In this document: positions 25,484-37,893 of the stretch, in pieces | Layout: every line of letters starts with the position of its first letter | Numbering within the stretch: the first letter of the stretch is position 1 | DNA from: Bacillota bacterium | Lineage (GTDB): Bacteria > Bacillota > Dethiobacteria > DTU022 | Length of the DNA stretch: 54,192 nt | Assembly (NCBI GenBank): GCA_033549065.1 | Contig: JAWSUE010000001.1 | Coordinates: forward strand, 124,944-179,135 | Direction: 5' to 3' | Translations under genes and position numbers: made by a program | The notes under the pieces: generated by a model | The model's input: only the letters and a program-made list of their open reading frames with translations | Databases searched by the model: none | What the model was told of the DNA's origin: nothing

Positions 25484-27277
25484 CTAGCTGTTATTTATAA
25501 TCGGCAGGCTGAAGCGAAAAAAGGTCCCCAATCCTTCAGTACTGTTAAGAGAATAATAGGCTTTATGCGCTTCCATAATGTGTTTGACAATTGAAAGTCC
25601 CAGGCCGGTGCCACCACTTTTCCTGGAACGGGCTTTGTCAACCCTGTAGAAACGTTCAAAAATATAAGGTAAATCCTCTTTTGGAATACCGGGTCCATCA
25701 TCAGAAATCTCAACCACGGCTTGATCCGACTCCCTAAATATTTTGATGGTGATCCTGCCTCGTTCTTTCCCATGTCGTATACTGTTTTCCAATATATTTA
25801 TAACCGCCTGGCATAACCACTCAAAATTTCCTGATACCACTAAATGGGATTCAGAGATATCCAGATCTATTGAAACCTCTCTTTGGCTCTGCAGGTCTTG
25901 AATTCTTTTTTTCGCTTCGAGAAGCAGTGCTTCCAGATCAATCTTTTCTTTCATGAAAAGCTCTTTTTCATTCTCAATCTGGGCCAGATCGAGTAAACTG
26001 TCAATCAGGTTGGTCAGCCTGTTTGTCTCTTTATCAATAATTCTTAAAAAATCAATTAGTTCTTCATTGCTTAGTTTTTCGGTCATAATAGTTTCTGTGT
26101 AACCCCTGATTGTTGTTAAGGGAGTGCGCAATTCGTGAGAAACATTCGCCACAAAATCACTACGCATCTTCTCCATTGTCCTCTTTTCAGTTACCTCATG
26201 GAAGATAAATAGGCCCCCACTGACTCCTTTGCCATCGGTTGTTAAAGGCAGTAAATAGGCTTCGACAAGCACCGTTCTAGGGTAATAAAGATTAAGCTCA
26301 AAATACTGAGATTTACCTTCCCCGTAAACTGTCTTTAACTTTTCAGTAAGAGCATAGTAACGTACTGTTTGTTGGATCGGTTTGCCAGTTACCGCATCCT
26401 TATTAACATCAAAGAGTTTTTCGGCTGCCGGGTTGATCAGTTCAATCTTTTGTTCTTGATCGACCATAATTATCCCACTGTTAATCGATGAAACAACAGT
26501 ATCCAATTTGTTCTTTTCCCAGGTTACCTGATCGATTTTTTTATTCAATGCCCCACCCATTTCTTTGATACTTCTCCCCAGAGCAGTCAACTCATCATTG
26601 CCTCCTATTTCCAGTGCCGGGGCGAAATTACCGGCAGAAATTGCCCGGGCTGCCTTGCTGATCTCTCTTATCTGCCCTGTCAGGCGGTGCGATAGTATAA
26701 CTGAAGCAACAAGTGCTATGATTGATGAGCCCAGTAATGCAGCAAGTATAATATATTTTAATCGGGAGGTTGTATCGTTAATCATAACTAAGGGAAGTGA
26801 GATCCTGATTGTTAACGTCCCATCTTCTGTAAACTCCATTAGAGAGGGAATTTCCACGGGAACAGCCAAATAATACATTTCTTCGCCAATTGTAGTGCTG
26901 TATCGGATAGAACTACCTTCACCAACAGCGTATGCTTCTATAATTTCGGGTCGTTGGGCGTGATTATCCATAAAGGCAGGAATTTCTGCAGAGTCTGCCA
27001 ATACTGTACCATCCCTGTTAACCAGTGTGATCCTGAGTCCGAGCTCATGCCCCAACTGCTTACATAAATTATCAATATCTTGGGAACTGGCTCCGCGATC
27101 GCTCATTTCGGCGACCAGAGCTTCAACCAATTTAAGTTGTGTGTAGAGGTTTTCATGAAGATTTTTCATGTAAAAATTATTTAGAAACCAGATAAATGAC
27201 AGCCCCATAATCAGAACAATAAGGGATATAACCAGGATATAGTAAAAAATTAAACGCCACCGAATGCTCGAAAACAA
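25484..27277 (-). CDS. phoR: Phosphate-sensing histidine kinase PhoR
   Basis: Membrane sensor kinase of the phosphate two-component system. The 597 residues comprise a first membrane segment (about 8-31), an extracytoplasmic sensor region (about 32-172), a second membrane segment (about 175-196), a HAMP domain (about 197-250), a PAS domain (about 258-365, IIMVDQEQKIELINPAAEKL), the HisKA box FVANVSHELRTPLTT with the phosphoacceptor His, and an HATPase domain with NILENS, DDGPGIPKEDLPYIFERFYR and GGTGLGLSIVK. The start is TTG at 27277, seven bases after GGAGG. It follows the regulator gene by 37 bp and is followed by pstS. Confidence 0.93.
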   Translation of the reverse strand: MFSSIRWRLIFYYILVISLIVLIMGLSFIWFLNNFYMKNLHENLYTQLKLVEALVAEMSDRGASSQDIDNLCKQLGHELGLRITLVNRDGTVLADSAEIPAFMDNHAQRPEIIEAYAVGEGSSIRYSTTIGEEMYYLAVPVEIPSLMEFTEDGTLTIRISLPLVMINDTTSRLKYIILAALLGSSIIALVASVILSHRLTGQIREISKAARAISAGNFAPALEIGGNDELTALGRSIKEMGGALNKKIDQVTWEKNKLDTVVSSINSGIIMVDQEQKIELINPAAEKLFDVNKDAVTGKPIQQTVRYYALTEKLKTVYGEGKSQYFELNLYYPRTVLVEAYLLPLTTDGKGVSGGLFIFHEVTEKRTMEKMRSDFVANVSHELRTPLTTIRGYTETIMTEKLSNEELIDFLRIIDKETNRLTNLIDSLLDLAQIENEKELFMKEKIDLEALLLEAKKRIQDLQSQREVSIDLDISESHLVVSGNFEWLCQAVINILENSIRHGKERGRITIKIFRESDQAVVEISDDGPGIPKEDLPYIFERFYRVDKARSRKSGGTGLGLSIVKHIMEAHKAYYSLNSTEGLGTFFRFSLPIINNS

Positions 27278-27314
27278 AGGAAGCCCTCCATCTATCCCTA
27301 CCTACCCCTGCAGA

Positions 27315-28058
27315 TTAATGAAAAGCAAACCTGTAGCCAACACCACGAACAGTTTCAATATAATACGGGTTAGCGGGATCATCTTCAATTTTTTGTCTCA
27401 GGTAACGAATGTGGACATCTACGGTTCGGGTGTCAACTTCTACTTCATAACCCCAAACCTTGTCCAATAATAATTCCCTGGTTAAAACTCTACCGGCATT
27501 GGACATCAGTAATTCCAGTAATATAAACTCTTTATGGGTCAGAGTTTGTTTTTTCCCTTCGACCGTTACTTCATGCCTTTCTGGATAGAGAACGATATTC
27601 CCATGCCTAAGAATCTTTTCAATTATCTCCGGGGAATCCTTTTCAACAGGCATTTTTATGTTTTCTATTCTCCTCAGCATTGCCCTTACCCTGGCCACCA
27701 ACTCTCTTACACTGAATGGTTTTACCATATAATCATCGGCACCGAGTTCCAATCCTAAAACCTTATCAAGTTCTTCTTTACGGGCGGAGAGGATTAATAT
27801 TGGGATTGAGACTGTCCTATCATTTCGACGGAGTGCACGGCATACTTCCAGACCGTCCATTTCCGGAAGCATGATATCGAGAATAATCAGATCGGGGGGT
27901 TCCTCGATGGCATGATCGAGTGCTTCTCTGCCATTGCCATAACTGCTCACCCGGTACCCCTCTTTACCCAGGTGAAATGATATCAGTCGGACGATATCTT
28001 CCTCATCTTCCACAACCATAATATGGCGCTGCTTGCGTTCAGATTTATAATTTTCCAT
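27315..28058 (-). CDS. phoP: PhoP/PhoB-type response regulator
   Basis: DNA-binding regulator phosphorylated by PhoR. It has a receiver domain with the acidic pair EDEED, the phosphoacceptor Asp in DLIILDIMLPEMDG and the Lys in DDYMVKPFS. This is followed by an OmpR-type winged helix (HGNIVLYPERHEVTVEGK, LTHKEFILLELLMSNAGRVLTRELLLDKVWG, VDVHIRYLRQKIE, TVRGVGYRF). I chose ATG 28058 (247 residues) because conserved sequence begins soon after it. A TTG at 28115 would add 19 residues, and neither has an ideally spaced ribosome binding site. It probably binds the PHO boxes in front of pstS. The symbol phoP versus phoB is a naming choice. Confidence 0.93.
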   Translation of the reverse strand: MENYKSERKQRHIMVVEDEEDIVRLISFHLGKEGYRVSSYGNGREALDHAIEEPPDLIILDIMLPEMDGLEVCRALRRNDRTVSIPILILSARKEELDKVLGLELGADDYMVKPFSVRELVARVRAMLRRIENIKMPVEKDSPEIIEKILRHGNIVLYPERHEVTVEGKKQTLTHKEFILLELLMSNAGRVLTRELLLDKVWGYEVEVDTRTVDVHIRYLRQKIEDDPANPYYIETVRGVGYRFAFH

Positions 28059-28234
28059 ATTTTTATTGTAGCATATCTCCCTTACTCTTAATAATTTATC
28101 TTTTACCTTAAACAACTCCGTGAGGAATATTTCACATGCTGGAATAAATATTTCTTTAATTTTCTTCCCTGAAAGAGTAAAATTGAGACAGGGAAATAAT
28201 ATTTTTACAATCTGGCAGGAAAGCCGGCTTAGCG

Positions 28235-28531
28235 ATGAGGTACTTAATTGCCTTCATAATATTGTTGCTTTTTCCCCTGGCCCTTTTCTCAGTTACCATT
28301 ACTGAAAAAACTGCGGCAACGATCAATGAATATGCCGAGATTAACGAAGAATTATGCCGTGATGAACAGGTAGAACGCTGCGACTCCTTAATAAGGCCCA
28401 ATGTTTTTTCAGATGTTAAAACCCCCAATAAAAAAAGCTTATTTAACTGTATCGGTTCATTAAACAAAGAGGCATTAAATGTCCGTACCTGCAGCAAACT
28501 TCATATCAGACTGAAGATCCTCCGCATTTAG
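28235..28531 (+). CDS. Short secreted or membrane-anchored protein of unknown function
   Basis: A 98-residue open frame starting MRYLIAFIILLLFPLALF, which looks like a signal peptide or signal anchor. It is followed by an acidic, hydrophilic segment with two cysteines (EELCRDEQVERC) and a basic C-terminal part with two more cysteines. A weak AGGAAAG site lies about 14 bases before the ATG. I recognise no family. The region 28116-28646 around it, between the phosphate regulator and the symporter, has no other convincing gene. Coding status is uncertain. Confidence 0.4.
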   Translation: MRYLIAFIILLLFPLALFSVTITEKTAATINEYAEINEELCRDEQVERCDSLIRPNVFSDVKTPNKKSLFNCIGSLNKEALNVRTCSKLHIRLKILRI

Positions 28532-28658
28532 AAAAAGACCCACCCCGTTATCTGTTTTCAGCTATTGATAAGATCAAAAAGAATTGCTTATCAGTGACCC
28601 CTGGCAGTTATAAGTTGCATAAAATGATTAATAAAACAGGTTATAGGTGGTGAATCTA

Positions 28659-30188
28659 ATGGGTGAGATGGAATTAAGTATTAATATGACCTGGCTGGAC
28701 TGGATAATTGTTCTAGTCTACCTGGCCGGGATGATTTATGTCGGACTTTTCTTCCAAAAGAAAAATAAGAACTTTGAAGACTACTTTCTCGCTTCAAAGG
28801 GCATCACAATGCCTCTGTTGATCGGCACGCTGGTGTCAACTTTCTTTGGCCTTGATACACTTTTTGGCACCTCTGAAATAGGCTTCTATGAAGGTGTAAC
28901 AGCTTTCTTCGCTTATGCGCTTCCTTATACCGGCATGTATATACTGATGGGTTTCCTCGCGCCAAAATTCCGAGAACTTAACAGCAATACGTTTGTAGAT
29001 ATTATGGCAGAACATTACGGGAAATTAACCCGGGTCATATCAGCACTCTGTTCATTCTTCTATTCAATCAATACGATGGAAATGATGGGTATGGGGTTTA
29101 TTTTCGCTTTGATTTTTAAAATACCCTTTTCGGTCGGTGTCCTGATCGCAGCTGTGATCGTCGTTGTTTACACTTACACAGGAGGCTTATGGGCGGTTGC
29201 GACCACCGATATGGTCCAGTTTCTTGTTATGGCCGTTACCCTCGGAGTTGCGCTGATAATCTGCTGGGTTGATGTAGGAGGCTATAGCGGAGTTTATACC
29301 GGGCTTACGGCCTACCTTGGAGAGGATCCATGGTACTACTTCTCCCCATCCGGCGGATATCTGACAGCCGGGGTAATCATTGCTTATGCGTTAACTTCAC
29401 TTGCAGTATTATGTGAACCTGCATTTCTGCAACGTATTTTTGCAGCCAGAAGCCCTAAAGAAGCGCGAAATGCCCTGCTGATTGGGACTCCAATCTGGAC
29501 TGCCTACGAATTTGCCTGCTGCATGCTTGGAATTACAGCTGTTGCGGTTGTGGGACTTGGTTTGATGGGAGAACCTCATGCCAACCAGGCTTTAATCGCT
29601 GTGGTTGCCAAGTATATCCCGGCCGGATTTATGGGACTATTTCTTGCCGGTGTTCTTGCGGCTGCCATGTCTACCGCCGACTCCTATTTTTTGGTTTCTT
29701 CCGGTAACCTTGTATATGATATATACCGCCCCATTTTCAGGCCAGATCTTGAAGAGGATAAGTTGGTTGCATATACCAAGAGAGCAGTCCTGATTTCTGC
29801 AATTGTTTCTGTAAGCCTGGCCTTTTACTTCGAACGGATCATGGGAGTTTGGGTTTTCCAGGCCAGTATAATCATTAATACAGTGCTAATCCCACTTTAT
29901 ATTGCTGTTTTTCTAAAAAAATTCAAATTTACCAAACTGAGTGGAACACTGGCTTCAACTGTAGGGTTTTTTGGTACTATCGGCTATTATCTTGTGATCA
30001 CTTTTGCCGGATATTTCTCTGAGGATTGGGAGACAATGGTCATAGAGCTCAATATTTTCGGACGTAGCTATGAGCTTTGGCAGGAATACGGTATCTTCCT
30101 GATTCCGCCATTTGTCATTCTGGCTTTTATAGTTGGGCAAATTTTCGGAAAAGACCGAGGCGATAGTTCCCTGAAGGGGGTAAATTAA
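28659..30188 (+). CDS. Sodium:solute symporter family protein
   Basis: Secondary transporter of the SSS family (LeuT fold) that couples sodium entry to solute uptake; the solute is unknown. About 509 residues with roughly 13 hydrophobic segments. Recognisable blocks are FEDYFLASKGITMPLLIGTL, the YTYTGGLWAVATTDMVQFL stretch typical of SSS transmembrane segment 5, and FLAGVLAAAMSTADSYFL, the sodium-site region near segment 8. I start at ATG 28659 because AGGTGG lies eight bases upstream; the GTG codons at 28647-28652 overlap that ribosome binding site. A 50-residue membrane protein begins directly after the stop codon and is probably a partner. Confidence 0.9.
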   Translation: MGEMELSINMTWLDWIIVLVYLAGMIYVGLFFQKKNKNFEDYFLASKGITMPLLIGTLVSTFFGLDTLFGTSEIGFYEGVTAFFAYALPYTGMYILMGFLAPKFRELNSNTFVDIMAEHYGKLTRVISALCSFFYSINTMEMMGMGFIFALIFKIPFSVGVLIAAVIVVVYTYTGGLWAVATTDMVQFLVMAVTLGVALIICWVDVGGYSGVYTGLTAYLGEDPWYYFSPSGGYLTAGVIIAYALTSLAVLCEPAFLQRIFAARSPKEARNALLIGTPIWTAYEFACCMLGITAVAVVGLGLMGEPHANQALIAVVAKYIPAGFMGLFLAGVLAAAMSTADSYFLVSSGNLVYDIYRPIFRPDLEEDKLVAYTKRAVLISAIVSVSLAFYFERIMGVWVFQASIIINTVLIPLYIAVFLKKFKFTKLSGTLASTVGFFGTIGYYLVITFAGYFSEDWETMVIELNIFGRSYELWQEYGIFLIPPFVILAFIVGQIFGKDRGDSSLKGVN

Positions 30189-30341
30189 ATGACTGGTTGG
30201 GATATTGGAGTATATATTACAGGAGCTGTGCTAGTGATAGGCCCAATAGTTGTTTTCATATTTTATCTGAAAGAAATACTTCGTCACATACGCGAAGATG
30301 ATTTTGGCCGCAAGAAATTCCCTTCAGAAGGTGAACAGTAG
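30189..30341 (+). CDS. 50-residue single-span membrane protein, probable symporter partner
   Basis: The ATG directly abuts the stop codon of the symporter gene, and AAGGGGG lies within the symporter's last codons, so translation is coupled. The protein has one membrane span (about residues 6-27, ending IVVFIFYLKEI) and a charged C-terminal tail REDDFGRKKFPSEGEQ. Small membrane proteins accompany several SSS transporters, and this is likely a subunit or stability factor. No known family is recognised. Confidence 0.7.
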   Translation: MTGWDIGVYITGAVLVIGPIVVFIFYLKEILRHIREDDFGRKKFPSEGEQ

Positions 30342-30382
30342 TTTAAAAACTGCATAATATGTTGAAGAATTACTTTTTATCC

Positions 30383-30419
30383 AGGTTAAAGCCGACTGTA
30401 AGATTGTCGGCTTTAACCT
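30383..30419 (+). terminator. Hairpin after the symporter operon, probable terminator
   Basis: AGGTTAAAGCCGAC (30383-30396) pairs perfectly with its complement (30406-30419) across a 9-base loop. The downstream sequence TTGTCATGCTTTCT is only partly T-rich. Its position 42 bases after the small membrane gene favours termination over regulation of nifJ. Confidence 0.6.
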
Positions 30420-30479
30420 TGTCATGCTTTCTATAAAATGATAATATTAAGCGGGATTTGCAAACGGTAATATTTGTAA

Positions 30480-34055
<3,576 letters not shown>

Positions 34056-34087
34056 AGATAGCTTTTATAAAATCGAATAAAACCAAG

Positions 34088-34121
34088 AAGGGAGGTGCAT
34101 TTCGTAGAGCACCTCCTTTTT
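34088..34121 (+). terminator. Rho-independent terminator after nifJ
   Basis: GGGAGGTGC (34090-34098) pairs with GCACCTCC plus a wobble T (34109-34117) across a 10-base loop, extended by A-T pairs and followed by T-rich sequence. It lies four bases from the stop of the converging nitroreductase gene. Confidence 0.9.
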
Positions 34122-34124
34122 CTT

Positions 34125-34748
34125 TCAGTCAGCTTTTATTTTTATCAGTAGCTCATCGCGCTTAAGGCGGGGGCGGGGTGGTGGAGTTTCTGCAGGATAA
34201 CCGACAGGCAGTAATACGACCGGTTCTATCCTGGTGGGAAGGGAAAGCGCTTCACGAACCTGCTGGGCGTCGAAGAGGCGTACCCAGCAGCTCCCCAGAC
34301 CCAGGGAGGCAGCCATTAAAACCATGTTTTCCACGGCAATGCCCAGATCTAAATATGCCGAAGGCGGAAGGATAACATCATCAACTGACAGTGGCATCTT
34401 CCTTTGTTTAATATAATATCCAGCTTCTTTGCTGACCACCTGGGCTTCAATAAGTTCCTGCATTCTTTTTTCAACCAAATCACGGGTAAATGAGCTTCGA
34501 TCCAGGCAGCAGAGAAAGAGTGCCGGGGCTTCCAGAACAAAAGGCTGTATTACAGCATTCTTAATAATATTCTTTTCTTTTTCACTGGTCATCAGGATAA
34601 ACCTCCAGGGCTGACGGTTTGTCCCTGAAGGTGCCAGGCGGGCAGCTTCGATAATCATTTCCAGGTGTTCATCGTCTACCGGACAGGATTTAAATTTTCT
34701 GATGCTTCGCCGGTTTTTAATTATATCCTGGCAATATTGCTTATTCAT
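34125..34748 (-). CDS. Nitroreductase-family protein
   Basis: Probable FMN-dependent NAD(P)H oxidoreductase of unknown substrate. The 207 residues have classical motif order: NRRSIRKF (about 12-19), AARLAPSGTNRQPWRFI (about 35-51), and DLGIAVENMVLMAASLGLGSCWV (about 133-155), ending in a proline/arginine-rich segment. Length is typical. It overlaps the end of the patatin-like gene by eight bases and is the last gene of a coaX-patatin-nitroreductase run on the minus strand. It is a shorter, standard paralogue of the fused-half family member at 2326-3180. Confidence 0.87.
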   Translation of the reverse strand: MNKQYCQDIIKNRRSIRKFKSCPVDDEHLEMIIEAARLAPSGTNRQPWRFILMTSEKEKNIIKNAVIQPFVLEAPALFLCCLDRSSFTRDLVEKRMQELIEAQVVSKEAGYYIKQRKMPLSVDDVILPPSAYLDLGIAVENMVLMAASLGLGSCWVRLFDAQQVREALSLPTRIEPVVLLPVGYPAETPPPRPRLKRDELLIKIKAD

Positions 34749-35562
34749 CAGCCCACCTCGTTTTATCCTTTCGCTTTTTCAACCATCTAGCTATACGCCC
34801 GGGTCTCTTTGCCAGATCTATCTCATCCAGGGCTTTCCTGGCAGCTTCATAACCACGATCGATAAGAATTTTTGCTTTGCCGGTATCCCATATTGAAATA
34901 TCTCCCAGATCCGGTTCGATTAGAACATCAGTATTTTTATATCCGGGAATATCCCTGTGACGTCTTATTATGTCATATGATTGAATCAATACCTCAAAAA
35001 TATTTCCTGGTTCTTTCTGTAACGGTTTCTGTGCTGAAACATTAACGGCTATTATAAAGTCGATATCCCGGTTTTTCATGTGCGCTGCCGGAACATTATC
35101 CAGAAGCCCTCCATCAACCAATATATACTTGTTCCATTTAACGGGAGTAAAAATTCCGGGTATTGCGCAACTGGCTTCCACCGCTTCCGCTACCGGTCCC
35201 TTTTCAATTATTACTTCTTTGCCGTGAAGAAGATCAACTGCATTTACAATCAGTGGTATCTTCAATTGTTCGAAAGTAATTTTACCAATGTGTTCTTCAA
35301 TTTCACTCAACAACAATGAAGATTTTATTAAACCCATACGTGGTATCGATATTTTTATTAAATCTTTCCAGGACATCGATAAAGCAATGTCTATCAAACC
35401 TTCCACAGAAATTCCCGAGCAGTAAAAGGCACCAACCAGGCTGCCGGCGCTCGTCCCGGCAATGCAACATGGTTTTACACCGCGTTCTTCTAAATATTTT
35501 AAAACGCCAACATGAGCAATACCTCTTGCCGCACCTCCACTCAGGGCAAGACCGATTTTCAT
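34741..35562 (-). CDS. Patatin-like phospholipase/esterase, RssA type
   Basis: Predicted serine hydrolase acting on lipids. The 273 residues show the oxyanion loop LALSGGAARGIAHVGVL (about residues 5-21), the nucleophile elbow GTSAGS (about 39-44) and the second catalytic residue in VDGGLLDN (about 149-156), so the Ser-Asp dyad is complete. No signal peptide is seen, which suggests a cytoplasmic or membrane-associated enzyme. It lies 33 bp after coaX and overlaps the nitroreductase gene downstream. Confidence 0.9.
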   Translation of the reverse strand: MKIGLALSGGAARGIAHVGVLKYLEERGVKPCCIAGTSAGSLVGAFYCSGISVEGLIDIALSMSWKDLIKISIPRMGLIKSSLLLSEIEEHIGKITFEQLKIPLIVNAVDLLHGKEVIIEKGPVAEAVEASCAIPGIFTPVKWNKYILVDGGLLDNVPAAHMKNRDIDFIIAVNVSAQKPLQKEPGNIFEVLIQSYDIIRRHRDIPGYKNTDVLIEPDLGDISIWDTGKAKILIDRGYEAARKALDEIDLAKRPGRIARWLKKRKDKTRWADE

Positions 35563-35595
35563 CTACTCATCCCCCTCAACTGTTTTGGATTGGTC

Positions 35596-36369
35596 CTAAG
35601 AGTTTCTGCTGCTTATGATGCGGAGTCCTTCGAGAGTCAATAATGGATTAACCTTAACAATGGTTTCTGATTCACGCGCAATTAATAAAGCAAAACCTCC
35701 GGTAGCCACTACCAGTGGATTTCCCTCAATTTCTTCGACCATTCTGCGGACTATACCATCTACCTGACCAACAAAGCCATACACAATACCTGACTGCATA
35801 CTGGTAATTGTATCTCTGCCGATTACTCTACCGGGTCTGATCACCTCAACACGGGGAAGCTTTGCAGCTCTATCGAAGAGAGCTTCCATCGAAATGCCAA
35901 TCCCGGGAGCAATTGCACCGCCCAGGTAATCCCCTTTTCCGGATATCGCGCAAAATGTAGTAGCTGTTCCAAAATCAACAATTACAAGTGGGCCACCATA
36001 AAGATCTAAAGCGGCTACTGCATTTACAATCCGGTCAGCTCCAACTTCACGCGGATTATCCGTTACAATATTCAAACCGGTTTTTACGCCAGGACCGATG
36101 ATTAGTGGATCAACTTCAAAATATTTAATAGACATTCTTTCCAGTGAATACATAAGTTGAGGAACAACAGATGAAATTGCAACAGCTTTGATATCTTTTA
36201 AACTTAAACGGCTGTTGTGCAAAAGGTTTTTTACGATCATTCCCAATTCATCTTCCGTACTTTCGCGCCTGGTTGCCAACCGCCAATATATAAGGATCTT
36301 CTCTTCCTGATAAACTCCAAGCATTATATGGGTATTTCCCACATCAATAGCGAGTAGCAAAAAAGTCAC
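35596..36369 (-). CDS. coaX: Type III pantothenate kinase
   Basis: Phosphorylates pantothenate, the first step of coenzyme A synthesis; needs ATP and a monovalent cation. The 257 residues contain the N-terminal phosphate loop AIDVGNTHIMLG, the pantothenate and potassium-site motif GADRIVNAVAA, the IVDFGTATTF motif with its acidic residue, and APGIGISMEALFDRAAKLP. This is the CoaX type, insensitive to CoA feedback, as is common next to ftsH and folate genes in Firmicutes. Start ATG at 36369. Confidence 0.94.
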   Translation of the reverse strand: MTFLLLAIDVGNTHIMLGVYQEEKILIYWRLATRRESTEDELGMIVKNLLHNSRLSLKDIKAVAISSVVPQLMYSLERMSIKYFEVDPLIIGPGVKTGLNIVTDNPREVGADRIVNAVAALDLYGGPLVIVDFGTATTFCAISGKGDYLGGAIAPGIGISMEALFDRAAKLPRVEVIRPGRVIGRDTITSMQSGIVYGFVGQVDGIVRRMVEEIEGNPLVVATGGFALLIARESETIVKVNPLLTLEGLRIISSRNS

Positions 36370-36555
36370 CCCATTGCTATGATTTAGATCTATAATTAAT
36401 CATTGGACATTAACACTATAGCAGATCGGAACTCTTTTGAAAAGAAGACAACTTTATGGTAATATACCAGATGTCTTGTTTGATAAGAAATTCCAGACTA
36501 TGTCGGAATTGGTTGAAAGCACTCAGACAACATGAGTTATTGAGGAGGAAATTCT

Positions 36556-37875
36556 GTGCTGCTAAACAAATTAGCCCGAAAAAACTATTTTGTAGCGTTA
36601 TTAATACTGCTTGGCATTACTACTCTGGCAGTAGTAACAGCTTTTACACTGACAGCTTTAATTCCGGATGCCCTTGGTCGTAACCCTTACCATTATGAGA
36701 TCACCTCAGTAAGTGAATTTGAACCATGGAAAATCGAAGTTGATGGATTAAATATAAACCTCCCGTCTGGAGGGATAATTGCCACAGTAAATCAAACCGA
36801 TCGCAAAAGGGGCGTAATAATCCTGGGAGAGGGAATATATCAACAGGATGGTGAGGATCTTGCCGACAAACAGGTAGGCGGTATATTTTTAACTCTGGAG
36901 AACTCGCTTTTTGAAGAAATCAGGGGTGGCAATATCTTTATTCCTGTAGAGAATAATGTCCTGCTGGGGGAGATTTCCGCTATAGCCGAAAAACAGGTTG
37001 GCATACCACCAATATGGGATGATACAATTCCCTTGTCTTTTCATTCAAGACAAAATGGTCTTGTTTACTACTATTTTCTAACACCTGACGGAAAACCGAT
37101 TCTGCCGCCGGAAGCCATAACAACAGATACAGGGTTAGGCGGAACATTTATAGTCTATTCGCTCTTTATTATTATTATGATCCTGGTCATCACTATTTTT
37201 TCACTCGAACATCGTTATTCTAATCACTGGATACACCTGAGAAAAACCCCTGTAAGCTCGATCAGTATAATCCTGGTTCCTGTAACTGCTGCAACAATAT
37301 TTATAGCAGAGTATGTAGACTTAAAACTACCATGGGGTGATGACTATTCACAAGGTATAGGATATATTGTTATTATAGTTTTTTTAATTTTGATGCACCG
37401 GATTGGTATCATTGATCGTCTGGATTTCGGCTTAAGAAGAGAAAGAATACTTCATGGTTATTTTTTAGCCCTGATTTCAGCAATTTTGATAATCGGCGCC
37501 ATCAGGAGCCTTCCAGAAGGATTAAGCTTTAACGGGTTGTCTGCAGCAATTCGTTTCCCTTTGATGTTTTTATTCATAGGGCTTCCCAGGGAGATGATCT
37601 GGAGAGGTTACATACAAACTATTCTCAGCAGAAAAACCGGAGCAAACAAAGGTTTGATACTAACAATGGTTATTGCTGCTGTAATCCGTCTTGCGGCAGT
37701 TTTTATCAATACACCATGGATGCTATATTATCCTTATATCTACCTGGATATTTTAATACTGGCTCCAGGTATCGCAGCCATTCTAGGCTATGTTTACCTG
37801 AGAACGGAAAACATTATGGCTCCAGCCCTTATTTACAGCCTTATTGTTTTTTTACCAGACTATATCCTTTACTAG
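36556..37875 (+). CDS. CPBP-like multi-span membrane protein lacking catalytic residues
   Basis: A 439-residue protein with an N-terminal membrane span (about 12-36), an extracytoplasmic region (about 38-190), and roughly seven further spans. The segment FIGLPREMIWRGYIQTIL followed by GYVYLRTENIMAPALIYSLI aligns with the CPBP (CAAX protease/bacteriocin-processing, ABI) core. There, however, the canonical EExxxR is REMIWR (R345 replaces the first Glu) and the terminal HxxxN motif has Y427 in place of His. The intermediate FxxxH histidine is also not evident. I infer a non-catalytic CPBP relative whose role may be binding or chaperoning. A GAGGAGG site precedes the start (TTG or GTG close to 36556). 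It sits 18 bp upstream of folE and may be cotranscribed with the folate genes. Confidence 0.65.
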   Translation: MLLNKLARKNYFVALLILLGITTLAVVTAFTLTALIPDALGRNPYHYEITSVSEFEPWKIEVDGLNINLPSGGIIATVNQTDRKRGVIILGEGIYQQDGEDLADKQVGGIFLTLENSLFEEIRGGNIFIPVENNVLLGEISAIAEKQVGIPPIWDDTIPLSFHSRQNGLVYYYFLTPDGKPILPPEAITTDTGLGGTFIVYSLFIIIMILVITIFSLEHRYSNHWIHLRKTPVSSISIILVPVTAATIFIAEYVDLKLPWGDDYSQGIGYIVIIVFLILMHRIGIIDRLDFGLRRERILHGYFLALISAILIIGAIRSLPEGLSFNGLSAAIRFPLMFLFIGLPREMIWRGYIQTILSRKTGANKGLILTMVIAAVIRLAAVFINTPWMLYYPYIYLDILILAPGIAAILGYVYLRTENIMAPALIYSLIVFLPDYILY

Positions 37876-37893
37876 GGAAAGGCGGTTACATGA

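Noticed and set aside
28156-28497. 113-codon minus-strand frame between phoP and the symporter
   Set aside because: It overlaps the better plus-strand signal-peptide frame, has no ribosome binding site and has scattered hydrophobic residues.
28567-28595. TGATAAG/CTTATCA inverted repeat upstream of the symporter
   Set aside because: Seven base pairs with a 14-base loop, no T-run and no match to an operator I know; noted only as a possible site.
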